DNA of 64,000 bases from Bacteroidota bacterium (GTDB lineage: Bacteria; Bacteroidota; Bacteroidia; Chitinophagales; Chitinophagaceae). Under the pieces are notes generated by a model. That model was not told where the DNA came from and searched no databases. It saw only the letters and a program-made list of their open reading frames with translations. The stretch is from the NCBI GenBank assembly GCA_018267705.1, contig JAFDXX010000007.1, positions 248,001-312,000 on the forward strand. The letters run 5' to 3'. Made by a program: the position numbers and the translations under genes. Of this stretch, positions 1 through 8,343 are shown piece by piece (the first letter of the stretch is position 1; every line of letters starts with the position of its first letter).

Positions 1-192
1 TTAGTAATGGTGCCAAGTATGTATTTATTAAGTGAACGTTTAAGAAGACCAATGGAAAAATTCTACGGAACCAAGTTTATTGCATTATTAGGTTTTACGG
101 GTCCTTTATTTTTTATATTGGTAGGAATAATGTTATTGGTAAGAAGAATTCAAGGCAAAAAAGTTTGGTTTGGAAAACTGAAAGAAAGTTAA
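1..192 (+). CDS. C-terminal end of a membrane transporter, probably RND-type efflux permease (partial)
   Basis: The reading frame is open from the window edge to a TAA at 190-192, so only the last 63 residues are visible. They contain the segment VPSMYLLSERLRRPM, a basic stretch, one hydrophobic helix (LLGFTGPLFFILVGIMLLV) and a basic tail. A short cytoplasmic segment after a final helix, following a VPxxYLLSE-like motif, resembles the C-terminus of AcrB/HAE1-family proton-driven efflux permeases of Bacteroidota. That family assignment is inference from a short fragment; another multi-pass membrane protein cannot be excluded. It converges on the nuo operon and is followed by a strong hairpin terminator. 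Confidence 0.45.
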   Translation, partial: LVMVPSMYLLSERLRRPMEKFYGTKFIALLGFTGPLFFILVGIMLLVRRIQGKKVWFGKLKES

Positions 193-220
193 CCGATAAC
201 TAAGCGTGTTTTTTGTTTTA

Positions 221-259
221 AAGAAGCTGTATCAAAATACGATGCAGCTTCTTTTTTGT
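221..259 (+). terminator. Rho-independent terminator after the RND fragment
   Basis: A 13-bp stem (221-233 against 241-253, one G-T pair) closes a 7-base loop and is followed by a run of T at 251-257. It lies 28 bases after the stop of the partial transporter gene. It may also help stop leftward nuo transcripts, but the T run on that strand is weaker. Confidence 0.8.
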
Positions 260-308
260 TTTCAATTTTATAAATTGTTCATCGTTTCAAAACAATGTCA
301 AGAAAAAT

Positions 309-665
309 TTAATTTTCATAATAAGGCAACCCATCATTACTAACCATTTCTTTCTGTTGCCAATAAGATAAGGTTACAATATGCCCATCTTTCGTTCTTA
401 ACAATCTTCCAAATATTGCATTGGTTGGGTTAAACATAAGGTTAGTAACGCCAATAGTAAATGTTGCAGCAACTTCATCAGGCGTTGCATCTGTTGTTGT
501 AGCAGCAGTTTTGGGTAACGGGCTTGGTATTACAACAACTGTATATCCATTTCCTTCTAATAATGGTTTTAAAAAATCAATTCGTTCTTGTAAAACATTT
601 TTTTCTACAATGGCACATTTAATTCCATTCAACTCTTCAAACTCATGATTTTTATTGATTGCCAT
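309..665 (-). CDS. Small hypothetical protein at the 3' end of the nuo operon
   Basis: 118-residue soluble protein with no signal peptide or membrane helix. It starts 6 bases after the nuoN stop, so it is almost certainly the last gene of the complex I transcript. An N-terminal alpha/beta segment (IKCAIVEKN, then FLKPLLEGNGYTVVVIPSP) is followed by a Pro/Ala/Thr-rich linker and a beta-rich C-terminal half (FTIGVTNLMFNPTNAIFGRLL, then HIVTLSYWQQKE). From memory, similar proteins sit after nuoN in other Chitinophagaceae, but no function is known to me. A role in assembly or regulation of complex I is only an inference from position. Confidence 0.75.
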   Translation of the reverse strand: MAINKNHEFEELNGIKCAIVEKNVLQERIDFLKPLLEGNGYTVVVIPSPLPKTAATTTDATPDEVAATFTIGVTNLMFNPTNAIFGRLLRTKDGHIVTLSYWQQKEMVSNDGLPYYEN

Positions 666-671
666 ATTTAA

Positions 672-2075
672 TTATTGTAATGAAATAATGTAATTGTAAG
701 CTCCACTTAAAATGCCCGTTAATAAAACACCCATTACACAAATTATTAATGCAATTTTATTAGATGCCGGTATAGAAATTTTTTCTATACAACTATTTTC
801 ATTTTTTGCAAAAATTGTTTTTACTACTCTCAAATAATAATACATTGATATTACCATATTTAATGCTGCAATAGCAAGTATAGTATAAGTAATACCTTGT
901 GCTGCAGACATTAATAAAAACAATTTACCAAAAAAGCCTGCTGTTGGCGGAACACCTGCCAAAGAAAAAAAGCCAATACACAAACACCAACTTAAAAATT
1001 TATTATTTGTATAGAAAGATTGATAATCTGTTATCGTTTCTTTTTGTAATACGGCACTCACCAATGTTATAACACCAAACACAGCCAAATTTGATAAAAC
1101 ATATATTAAAATAAAATAAATTATTGATGCATTGCCTGCAGAACTATTGGTAGATACCGCTAACAGTATAAAACCTACTTGAGCTATTGAAGAAAAAGCC
1201 AACAATCGTTTTAAATTTTGTTGGCGTATAGCAAATAAATTTCCTATAATAATAGTTATTAATGCAACCCAAATTAAAACAGTATGCCATGTAATAAATA
1301 ATGGTTGAGCCATTTTATTCAACACATTTAAAATAACAAATATGGCTGCAGATTTTGATGCAACAGATAAAAAAGATGTAATAGCAACAGGTGAACCTTC
1401 GTACACATCAGCCGTCCATAAATGAAAAGGCACAGCAGAAACTTTAAACAATAAACCAACAAAAAATAATAAAAACGCAGCAATATGTAACGGCTGCTGT
1501 TGCAGTAAATTATTTATAACAGAAAAATCTAATGTTCCTGTACAGCCGTATAAAAAAGAAATTCCCAACAATAATATTGCCGATGAAAATGCAGAAGAAA
1601 TAATCAACTTCATGGCTCCTTCTCCTGAAGTTTTTCTTTTTAAATCAAAGTTAGCAGCGGCTGCCAACGGAATGGTAGATAGTTCTAAGCCAACATACAA
1701 CATTAATATATTGGCAGAAGAAATCATTAAAAACATTCCTAATAAAGAACTAAGCAGCAACACATAAAACTCTATAATATGTTTGTGGTTTTCTAACCAT
1801 TTGGTAGATTGTAACGAAATAAGTAACACCGATAAATTGAGTATGTTTTTTTCAAACACATATAAATGATTGGTAACAAACATTTTTCCAAATAATCTTC
1901 CTTCTTCATTAAAGAAAAAACCATTTATAAAATTCAACAGTAATAAAATATTAATTCCGTTCAATAAAGTATTTACGGTAAGTTGCTTTGATTTTAATTT
2001 TATTAATAACAATAAAAATATTATGGCAATTACCCACAATTCTTGCTTAAATAATATGAAAAAATTTTCGGGCAT
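672..2075 (-). CDS. nuoN: NADH-quinone oxidoreductase subunit N
   Basis: 467-residue multi-pass membrane subunit of complex I, one of the three Mrp-antiporter-like proton-pumping subunits of the membrane arm. The family core is visible as SANILMLYVGLELSTIPL, the LFKVSAVPFHLWTADVYEGSP segment (Lys in the pumping half-channel and the His/Trp motif), and LAFSSIAQVGFILLAV. About 13-14 hydrophobic helices fill the length, which is normal for NuoN. ATG start at 2075; nuoM stops 3 bases before it, so the two are translationally close. It is followed after 6 bases by a small orphan gene. Confidence 0.96.
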   Translation of the reverse strand: MPENFFILFKQELWVIAIIFLLLLIKLKSKQLTVNTLLNGINILLLLNFINGFFFNEEGRLFGKMFVTNHLYVFEKNILNLSVLLISLQSTKWLENHKHIIEFYVLLLSSLLGMFLMISSANILMLYVGLELSTIPLAAAANFDLKRKTSGEGAMKLIISSAFSSAILLLGISFLYGCTGTLDFSVINNLLQQQPLHIAAFLLFFVGLLFKVSAVPFHLWTADVYEGSPVAITSFLSVASKSAAIFVILNVLNKMAQPLFITWHTVLIWVALITIIIGNLFAIRQQNLKRLLAFSSIAQVGFILLAVSTNSSAGNASIIYFILIYVLSNLAVFGVITLVSAVLQKETITDYQSFYTNNKFLSWCLCIGFFSLAGVPPTAGFFGKLFLLMSAAQGITYTILAIAALNMVISMYYYLRVVKTIFAKNENSCIEKISIPASNKIALIICVMGVLLTGILSGAYNYIISLQ

Positions 2076-2078
2076 TAT

Positions 2079-3560
2079 TTATTTGCTTCCGTTTAAATGA
2101 TGAATAATATTAACTGTAGAATCTGTAATAAAATTTTGTAATAAATACGGCATTACACCAATAATAATAATTCCTGCCAATAATAAAACGGCAGCTAACT
2201 TTTCATTCCATGCAGCATCTTTCAAATTAAAAAAATGTTCATTTTTTAACGGACCTAACACGCTGCTTGCAATAGCTCGTAAAATATAAACAGCCGTAAC
2301 AACAATAGACATACAACTTAAAACTGTTGCTATTCTATAAGCAGTTTCTGTTCTTTGCCAAGAGCCTACAAATACTGTAAACTCTGCAACAAAGCCGCTT
2401 AATCCGGGTAAACCTAAAGAACATAGTCCTGCTATAATAAATACGGTTGAAATAAATGGAATTGCTTTTAATAATCCACCCAACTCTTTTACTTGCCGTG
2501 TATGTGTTCTTTCATATAACATGCCAATAGCAGCGAAGAATAAAGCTGTCATTAAACCGTGACTAACCATTTGTATTACTGCACCTGTAATAGCTGTTTG
2601 TGTTAGCATTCCAATACCTAATAATACAAAACCACAATGGCTTACAGATGAGTATGCATTGATGTATTTTAAATCGGTCTGCATCATGGTAGCGAATGCT
2701 CCGTATAAAATAGCAATAGCCGATAATGCAATAATGTATGGTGAATAATATTGAGCAGCAACAGGTAATAAATACGTTGCCACTTTTAAACATCCGTAAC
2801 CACCTAACTTCATTGAAATGCCTGCTAAAAACATAGATGCTGCTGTTGGTGCAGAAGAATGGCCATCGGGTACCCATGTATGAAAAGGAAAAAGTGCTGC
2901 AAAAAAACCAAAGCCTATAAATAAAAACGGGAAAATTATTTTTTGTTTTTCAGGATCAATAACTGTTTGTGAAATAGTTTGCAAATCAAAACTATGTGTT
3001 GTATAATACAAACCCATTATGCCCACAAATATTAATGCAGAGCCTGCCATTAACATTAATGCTAACTTCATGGCACTATATTCTTTTTTACCGCTTCCCC
3101 AAATTGTAATTAATAAATATTTTGGAATAACTGCTAATTCTAAAAAGAAAAACATGGTGAATAAATCTAATGAAATAAAGAAACCATAAGCACTGGCACT
3201 TAACAATAATAACAAGATGAAAAATTCTTTGCTTAATTCTTTCATCTTCCAGGAAATTAAAATTCCTGCGGTTACAATAACTGAAGTCAACATTATCATT
3301 GCCATACTTATTCCATCAACACCAACATGATAGTGAATATTTAAGAATGGAAACCAATTATAATCTTCTTCTAACAAAAAACCTTCGTGTTTAAAATTTA
3401 ATGCTCCAACAATATTGTAACCCAATAACAAATACGCAACCAATCCTAATTGTAAAACGCTTCCAATAAATGCAACGACTCTTATCTGTTTTAATTCTTT
3501 GCAAAACAAAACAGCTAACACCGCAAGTAATGGTAATATGATAAGGCTTGATAAAAGCAT
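2079..3560 (-). CDS. nuoM: NADH-quinone oxidoreductase subunit M
   Basis: 493-residue antiporter-like membrane subunit of complex I. Diagnostic segments are HYHVGVDGISMAMIMLTS near residue 75, the conserved Glu in FFFLELAVIPKYLLI, FGFFAALFPFHTWVPDGHSS with the family His and Trp, and LKYINAYSSVSHCGFVLLGI. It has about 14 predicted helices and the usual length. ATG at 3560. The 152-base gap to nuoL upstream is unusual for this compact operon and holds an inverted-repeat element (3598-3672). Confidence 0.96.
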   Translation of the reverse strand: MLLSSLIILPLLAVLAVLFCKELKQIRVVAFIGSVLQLGLVAYLLLGYNIVGALNFKHEGFLLEEDYNWFPFLNIHYHVGVDGISMAMIMLTSVIVTAGILISWKMKELSKEFFILLLLLSASAYGFFISLDLFTMFFFLELAVIPKYLLITIWGSGKKEYSAMKLALMLMAGSALIFVGIMGLYYTTHSFDLQTISQTVIDPEKQKIIFPFLFIGFGFFAALFPFHTWVPDGHSSAPTAASMFLAGISMKLGGYGCLKVATYLLPVAAQYYSPYIIALSAIAILYGAFATMMQTDLKYINAYSSVSHCGFVLLGIGMLTQTAITGAVIQMVSHGLMTALFFAAIGMLYERTHTRQVKELGGLLKAIPFISTVFIIAGLCSLGLPGLSGFVAEFTVFVGSWQRTETAYRIATVLSCMSIVVTAVYILRAIASSVLGPLKNEHFFNLKDAAWNEKLAAVLLLAGIIIIGVMPYLLQNFITDSTVNIIHHLNGSK

Positions 3561-3597
3561 TTTAATATTTGTTTTCCTTTTTTATGGTTGAATGTTC

Positions 3598-3672
3598 ATT
3601 GCGAGTTTGAGGTTCGAGCCTCAACGAAGCAATCTACTTTAATTGAGATTGCCTCGGCAAGAACCTCGCAAT
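3598..3672. repeat. REP-like inverted repeat between nuoL and nuoM
   Basis: Outer arms ATTGCGAG ... GAAGCAATCT (3598-3635) and AGATTGCC ... CTCGCAAT (3646-3672) pair over most of their length. The left arm also contains an inner hairpin, TTGAGG/CCTCAA with loop TTCGAG. The ATTGCGAG...GCAATCT sequence resembles dispersed extragenic palindromes I remember from many Bacteroidota genomes; that comparison is from memory. It could form a stable RNA hairpin inside the nuo transcript and affect the level of distal genes. Confidence 0.7.
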
Positions 3673-3712
3673 AACGTTATCTAAATTGTTATAAATCATT
3701 ATTCATTGTTCA

Positions 3713-5638
3713 TCATTTCCATACATATAATACTGTTACTAATAAAGCAGCAATGCCTGCAAAAAAATATAATGCATACTGTTGCACTTTACCCGATTGC
3801 ATATTTTTTATTGATGATGAAATAAATGAAGTAACAAAAGCAACACCATTCATACAACCATCAATAATATTTTTGTCAATCCATGCTGCAGGCTTTGCAA
3901 TGCAATTGAAAATTATTTTTTTAGTGATGAACAAATACAATTCATCAACATAAAATTTTCTGTAAGCAGCTTTATAAATTACTTGAAGACTATTAGCAAT
4001 TTTATCTGGCTTATCGCTTTGTTTGAAATAGAACAAAGCAGCCATAGCAATTCCAAATAATCCTAATGCAACAGGCAGTACAGAAAAGCCAATATGTATT
4101 TCTGAATGAAAAGGATGATTATCACTCGACACAAATTCTGAGAAAGGAATAAAACCAACTGTTGCAGCACAAAGCATTAAAATAATTAACGGCAACTTCA
4201 TTGTTATGGTTCCTTCTCCGCGATGGTGGTGGTGATGTTGGTATGGTTTATTCCAAAAAATAGAAAAATACAAACGAAACATATAAAAGGCTGTAATAGC
4301 AGAAGTAAGCAATGCTATTATATAAATTGTTTTATTATTTTGATACGCAGCAGATAAAATTTCTTCTTTACTAAAAAATCCTGCAAATGGCGGTACACCT
4401 GCAATTGCCAAGCATGCAATTAAAAATGCAATATGTGTTATAGGCATTAATTTTTTTAAGCCGCCCATATCTTTCATTTCATTGCTGTGTACTAAATGAA
4501 TTACAGCACCTGCACATAAAAATAATAACGATTTAAAAAATGCATGTGTAAATAAATGAAATAATGCAGCACTATAACCCAAGCCCTCTTCACTACCATA
4601 TTTTGAAACACCTAAAGCAAACATCATATAACCAATCTGGCTCATGGTTGAATATGCCAATACTCTTTTAATATCTGTTTGTGTACAAGCAATAATGGCT
4701 GCAAACAAAGCACTGGCTGTACCTACATAAGCAACAATATTTAATGCAGTAACATCAATTGCAAATACTGCAAATAATTTAGCTACTAAAAACACTCCGG
4801 CTACAACCATTGTTGCAGCGTGTATTAAAGCTGATACTGGTGTTGGTCCTTCCATTGCATCGGGCAACCAAATATGTAACGGTAACATAGCACTCTTTCC
4901 TGCACCGCCAATAAATATTAAAACTAAGGCCCATGTTAATGTGCTCATCCCTAAAAATGAAGATGCAGTAATAGAAATAAAGGAAGGTGATTGCGTATTG
5001 GTTAATGTTTGAATGATTGTTTGAAAATGAAAACTATTGGTGTTAAATGATAAAATTAATATTCCAATCAATAAACCCAAATCTGCAAAACGTGTAACAA
5101 TAAATGCTTTTTTAGCTGCCGCCACTGCAGATGGTTTTTGAAAATAAAATCCAATTAATAAATATGATGAAATGCCCACCAACTCCCAACACATATACAG
5201 TTGCAAAAGATTTGTTGCAACTACTAGTCCTAACATTGAAAAAGTAAACAACCCTAAATAAGAAAAATAATTACAATATCTTTCTTCACCTTTCATATAA
5301 CCCAAACTAAACAAGTGTACCATTAAAGAAATAAAAGTTACTACTACCAACATCATTACAGAAAGAGCATCTAACTGAATACCAATTTCAACATTCATTG
5401 TTTCGGTAAAACTTAGCCAATGCATTTGACAAACATTAATAGTTTGGTAAACACCGTTTTGTTTTCCATCAACAAAAAAATAATGATATGCAATATTTAA
5501 TGCAATGGCTGCTGCAACAAAAAGTAATATAGTAGAGAATATGCCTGCAATATTTTTTAAATACTTTTTACCTAATCCAAGCAAAACAAAGTTTGCCAGC
5601 GGAAGTAGCATAATCCATATAGCAGTTGAATAATTCAT
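3713..5638 (-). CDS. nuoL: NADH-quinone oxidoreductase subunit L
   Basis: 641-residue distal membrane-arm subunit of complex I, antiporter-like, ending in the long lateral helix region. Seen: NVEIGIQLDALSVMMLVVVTFISLMVHLFSLGYM near residue 85, MCWELVGISSYLLIGF, GKSAMLPLHIWLPDAMEGPTPVSALIHAATMV and DIKRVLAYSTMSQIGYMMFALG, all hallmarks of NuoL. The C-terminal 130 residues carry the amphipathic connector and a last helix. A loop around residue 475 holds five consecutive histidines (PYQHHHHHRGEG), probably on the membrane surface. ATG at 5638. The 184-base gap to nuoK contains two copies of a short repeat. Confidence 0.96.
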   Translation of the reverse strand: MNYSTAIWIMLLPLANFVLLGLGKKYLKNIAGIFSTILLFVAAAIALNIAYHYFFVDGKQNGVYQTINVCQMHWLSFTETMNVEIGIQLDALSVMMLVVVTFISLMVHLFSLGYMKGEERYCNYFSYLGLFTFSMLGLVVATNLLQLYMCWELVGISSYLLIGFYFQKPSAVAAAKKAFIVTRFADLGLLIGILILSFNTNSFHFQTIIQTLTNTQSPSFISITASSFLGMSTLTWALVLIFIGGAGKSAMLPLHIWLPDAMEGPTPVSALIHAATMVVAGVFLVAKLFAVFAIDVTALNIVAYVGTASALFAAIIACTQTDIKRVLAYSTMSQIGYMMFALGVSKYGSEEGLGYSAALFHLFTHAFFKSLLFLCAGAVIHLVHSNEMKDMGGLKKLMPITHIAFLIACLAIAGVPPFAGFFSKEEILSAAYQNNKTIYIIALLTSAITAFYMFRLYFSIFWNKPYQHHHHHRGEGTITMKLPLIILMLCAATVGFIPFSEFVSSDNHPFHSEIHIGFSVLPVALGLFGIAMAALFYFKQSDKPDKIANSLQVIYKAAYRKFYVDELYLFITKKIIFNCIAKPAAWIDKNIIDGCMNGVAFVTSFISSSIKNMQSGKVQQYALYFFAGIAALLVTVLYVWK

Positions 5639-5649
5639 ATTTTTTATTC

Positions 5650-5688
5650 TTTACTTTTTTACTTGTCCAAAAAAGTAACAAAAAAGAT
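5650..5688 (-). repeat. Dispersed T-rich hairpin element, copy 1
   Basis: On the minus strand it reads as T-tracts punctuated by GTTAC and GGACAAG, ending in AAAAAAGTAAAG, and can fold on itself (ACTTTTTT against AAAAAAGT). It resembles the copies at 5775-5816 and 31980-32022 and lies in opposite orientation to the first of these within the same nuoL-nuoK gap. Such elements recur between genes in Bacteroidota in my recollection; only three copies are seen here. Confidence 0.6.
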
Positions 5689-5774
5689 TCTGAAAAAATG
5701 ATATTCAGCACATTTTTTCTTTGCACAAAAACTGATTAAAGAACTGTGACAAAAAATGTTGAATGCTTTTTTGT

Positions 5775-5816
5775 CTTGATTTTTTGCTCCACTTTTTTCT
5801 TGATAAAAAAGTGGTA
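5775..5816 (+). repeat. Dispersed T-rich hairpin element, copy 2
   Basis: Contains a perfect 10-bp hairpin, CCACTTTTTT (5789-5798) against AAAAAAGTGG (5805-5814) with loop CTTGAT. It matches the reverse complement of 31980-32022 at roughly 34 of 43 positions by hand alignment. With copy 1 it forms an inverted pair flanking about 85 bases in the nuoL-nuoK gap. Confidence 0.65.
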
Positions 5817-5822
5817 TAAAAA

Positions 5823-6134
5823 TTATTGTTTCAAATCTGTTACATCATCTACATCAATACTTTTATGTGTACGATATAAATTAATAATTATAGCAATAGC
5901 TACAGCAGCTTCGGCAGCAGCAATAGCAATTATAAATATGCTGAAAAATATTCCATCCATTTTATCGGGATAGAGATATTTATTAAATGCCACAAAATTT
6001 ATATTTACGCTGTTAAGCATTAATTCAATACTCATCAACATAGTAATCATATTGCGGCGTGTAAACAAACCATACATGCCAATAAAAAACAATACAGTAC
6101 TTACAACAATAATATGTGTTAAACCAACTGTCAT
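5823..6134 (-). CDS. nuoK: NADH-quinone oxidoreductase subunit K
   Basis: 103-residue, three-helix membrane subunit of complex I. The conserved intramembrane glutamates are visible in MLMSIELMLNSVNINFVAF and AIAAAEAAVAIAIII; these residues form part of the proton path in the family. Length is typical (about 100). The ATG at 6134 overlaps the nuoJ stop by four bases (ATGA), indicating coupled translation. Confidence 0.96.
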   Translation of the reverse strand: MTVGLTHIIVVSTVLFFIGMYGLFTRRNMITMLMSIELMLNSVNINFVAFNKYLYPDKMDGIFFSIFIIAIAAAEAAVAIAIIINLYRTHKSIDVDDVTDLKQ

Positions 6135-6643
6135 AATTGTGTTTTAGGTTTCATGGCAATAACAATGCAACCCACCATTGCTGCTAGCAATAATATACTT
6201 ATAACTTCAAAAGGTAAAGCATAGCCATTTGCATCGGTACTTAATAACTGTTTACCCAATGTGGCAATATCAATATCAAAGTTTTTATTGGTTGTTTTAA
6301 ATGTTTGTTTTGCAAATAATTGAAGCATTAAACCCAATCCAATTAACGAGGTTATGCTTGCAACAATAATTCTTAAAAAATTAGGTTTAGGCATTTGGTT
6401 ACCTGATTGTTGCGTTAAGAATATTGAAAAAATAATTAATACAACAATACCACCAACATATACTGCTATTTGAATGGCTGCAATAAAATTGGCATTCATC
6501 CAAAAATATAATGCTGCCACACCCATTAAACAAAACAGCAACCATATTGCCGAACGAAATATTTTTCTTGTTGTAACAGCCAATACTCCTGTTGTTAAAA
6601 CAAAAATTGCAATACAATAAAATATAATATCAACTGCTTTCAT
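6131..6643 (-). CDS. nuoJ: NADH-quinone oxidoreductase subunit J
   Basis: 170-residue membrane subunit of complex I with five predicted helices. The pi-bulge helix region is recognisable as IQIAVYVGGIVVLIIFSIFL, together with the N-terminal ALYFWMNANFIA segment. It overlaps nuoI by one base (TAATG) and nuoK by four, so J and K are almost certainly co-translated with nuoI. Length is normal for NuoJ of Bacteroidota. Confidence 0.95.
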   Translation of the reverse strand: MKAVDIIFYCIAIFVLTTGVLAVTTRKIFRSAIWLLFCLMGVAALYFWMNANFIAAIQIAVYVGGIVVLIIFSIFLTQQSGNQMPKPNFLRIIVASITSLIGLGLMLQLFAKQTFKTTNKNFDIDIATLGKQLLSTDANGYALPFEVISILLLAAMVGCIVIAMKPKTQL

Positions 6644-7113
6644 TATTCTACACCTTCTCTTATTTTAGAGCCGGGTTTATTTAATTTTTTAGTTAAATCA
6701 TTTCTATTAAAAACACTGTGTTCAAAATTCTGAGCCATTTTTATAGCACTTGTTGGGCAAGCTTCTATACACAAATTACACATGGTACATAATTCTAAAT
6801 GATACACAAAAGTATCTAACGCCTTTTTCTTTTTCCCTTCAGCAGAAACATCAAACTTGGTAATAATTTTTATGGTACCATTAGGGCAAGCCAATTCACA
6901 AGCAGTGCAGCCCGTACAAGCATGTTCATTATTTTCATCGTGTATTAAAACAACTTCTCCTCTAAAACGTTCCGGCAATGGTTGTTTTACTTCAGGATAA
7001 TTTTGTGTTATTATTTCTTTATGATGCGTAAAATAATAACCTGTAAGTTTCATGCCTTTTAATAAAGATTTTACGGCACGCCAAATTTCTGATATGTACT
7101 TTTTTAAAAACAC
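6643..7113 (-). CDS. nuoI: NADH-quinone oxidoreductase subunit I, 2x[4Fe-4S] ferredoxin-like
   Basis: 156-residue peripheral subunit that carries clusters N6a and N6b. The two cluster motifs are explicit: CTGCTACELACP (about residue 66) and CTMCNLCIEACP (about residue 109). The start is a GTG at 7113; the next in-frame Met is 20 residues in and would remove a plausible N-terminal helix (YISEIWRAVKSLLKG), so GTG is preferred. In this operon NuoI would be the most upstream Fe-S protein of the electron path, because no NuoE, F or G is encoded beside it. Confidence 0.95.
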   Translation of the reverse strand: MFLKKYISEIWRAVKSLLKGMKLTGYYFTHHKEIITQNYPEVKQPLPERFRGEVVLIHDENNEHACTGCTACELACPNGTIKIITKFDVSAEGKKKKALDTFVYHLELCTMCNLCIEACPTSAIKMAQNFEHSVFNRNDLTKKLNKPGSKIREGVE

Positions 7114-7152
7114 TTTTATATTTTGTTATCAGCTTTTAATTACAAATTAAAC

Positions 7153-7187
7153 TTTTGTTGCGTCGCACACTTGTACATTCTGTTCGC
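7153..7187 (-). repeat. Possible dispersed element in the nuoH-nuoI gap
   Basis: The 90-base nuoH-nuoI gap contains, on the minus strand, GTACAAGTGTGCGACGCAAC, which is unlike the surrounding AT-rich sequence. I recall near-identical strings between genes in other Chitinophagaceae, but no second copy is present in this window, so the repeat call rests on memory and composition. Confidence 0.3.
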
Positions 7188-7203
7188 TAATTATTTTTCA
7201 TAG

Positions 7204-8280
7204 TTAAAAATACCAACCCATTATTGCTACAATAGTCATCAATAACAAATTCACTAAACTTAATGGCAATAAATATTTCCATTCTAAATTTAATAATTGA
7301 TCTACACGCAATCTTGGAAAAGTCCATCTAAACCACATAATTAAAAATATTAATCCAAATACTTTTAACATAAACCATAGGCTTGAGGGTATATAATCCA
7401 TTATATGATTAAAGCCATGCCAATTACCAATATGCAAAGGCATCCATCCGCCAAAAAATAAAATAGCACCAATGGCACACACTACAAATATGTTTACATA
7501 TTCTGCCAAAAAAAATAATGCGAATTTCATTCCCGAATATTCTGTATGAAAGCCTGCCGTTAATTCACTTTCTGCTTCAGCTAAATCAAACGGAGCCCTG
7601 TTTGTTTCAGCGGTTACAGCTATAATAAAAATGATAAAAGAAATAATTGCAGGAATATGTCCTTTAAAAATAAACCATCCGTTTTGTTGTGCATTTATAA
7701 TATCGCTAATTTTTAAACTACCAGTTAATATTACAATGCATAAAACAGAAAACCCTGCACTTAATTCATAGCTTACAATTTGTGCCCCGCTACGCATAGC
7801 ACCCAATAAAGAATATTTATTGTTACTTGCCCAACCTGCCATTAAAATACCAATAACACTTATTGAAGAAATTGATGATATGTATAAAACGCCAATATTA
7901 ATATCCCAAATTTGAAAATTGTTGGCAAAAGCAATTGGAGCAAGAATTAACATAGCTGCACACATAACAATATAGGGTGCTAAGTTGAATAAAAATTTAT
8001 CTGCTCCTTTAGGTGTTAACCCTTCTTTTAAAACCAATTTTAAAGTATCTGCCAATGTTTGTAAACTTCCTTTAAAGCCAACACGGTTGGGGCCTACACG
8101 TATTTGCATAAAGGCAGAAACTTTTCTTTCCATTAAAACTAATATTAAGCCCAATATTGCAAACAAACCAATAACCAATAAACCAACAATAACCATTTCA
8201 ATTATGGTTGCCCATGTATTACTTACATGGCTGTTTAACCAATCGTGTACATTATTTGTTATGGTTTCTAAACTAAGCAT
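7204..8280 (-). CDS. nuoH: NADH-quinone oxidoreductase subunit H
   Basis: 358-residue membrane subunit that forms the quinone channel with NuoB and NuoD. Signature segments are LMERKVSAFMQIRVGPNRVG (about residues 49-68), NRAPFDLAEAESELTAGFHTEYSGM (about 228-252, rich in the acidic residues of the E-channel) and LIMWFRWTFPRLRVDQLL near the C-terminus. It has 8-9 helices, usual length, and an ATG at 8280. Only 63 bases separate it from nuoD, the place where nuoE, nuoF and nuoG lie in complete operons. Confidence 0.96.
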   Translation of the reverse strand: MLSLETITNNVHDWLNSHVSNTWATIIEMVIVGLLVIGLFAILGLILVLMERKVSAFMQIRVGPNRVGFKGSLQTLADTLKLVLKEGLTPKGADKFLFNLAPYIVMCAAMLILAPIAFANNFQIWDINIGVLYISSISSISVIGILMAGWASNNKYSLLGAMRSGAQIVSYELSAGFSVLCIVILTGSLKISDIINAQQNGWFIFKGHIPAIISFIIFIIAVTAETNRAPFDLAEAESELTAGFHTEYSGMKFALFFLAEYVNIFVVCAIGAILFFGGWMPLHIGNWHGFNHIMDYIPSSLWFMLKVFGLIFLIMWFRWTFPRLRVDQLLNLEWKYLLPLSLVNLLLMTIVAIMGWYF

Positions 8281-8343
8281 GCTTCATTATAAATTATGAA
8301 TGATAAACAATGAATTAAAATCATTTATCACTTACATTATTTA

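Noticed and set aside
421..648. 75-codon plus-strand frame antisense to the small nuo-linked gene
   Set aside because: Low-complexity translation of the opposite strand of a better supported gene.
5746..5973. 75-codon plus-strand frame in the nuoL-nuoK gap
   Set aside because: It translates the T-rich repeat and then runs antisense through nuoK; no protein family pattern.
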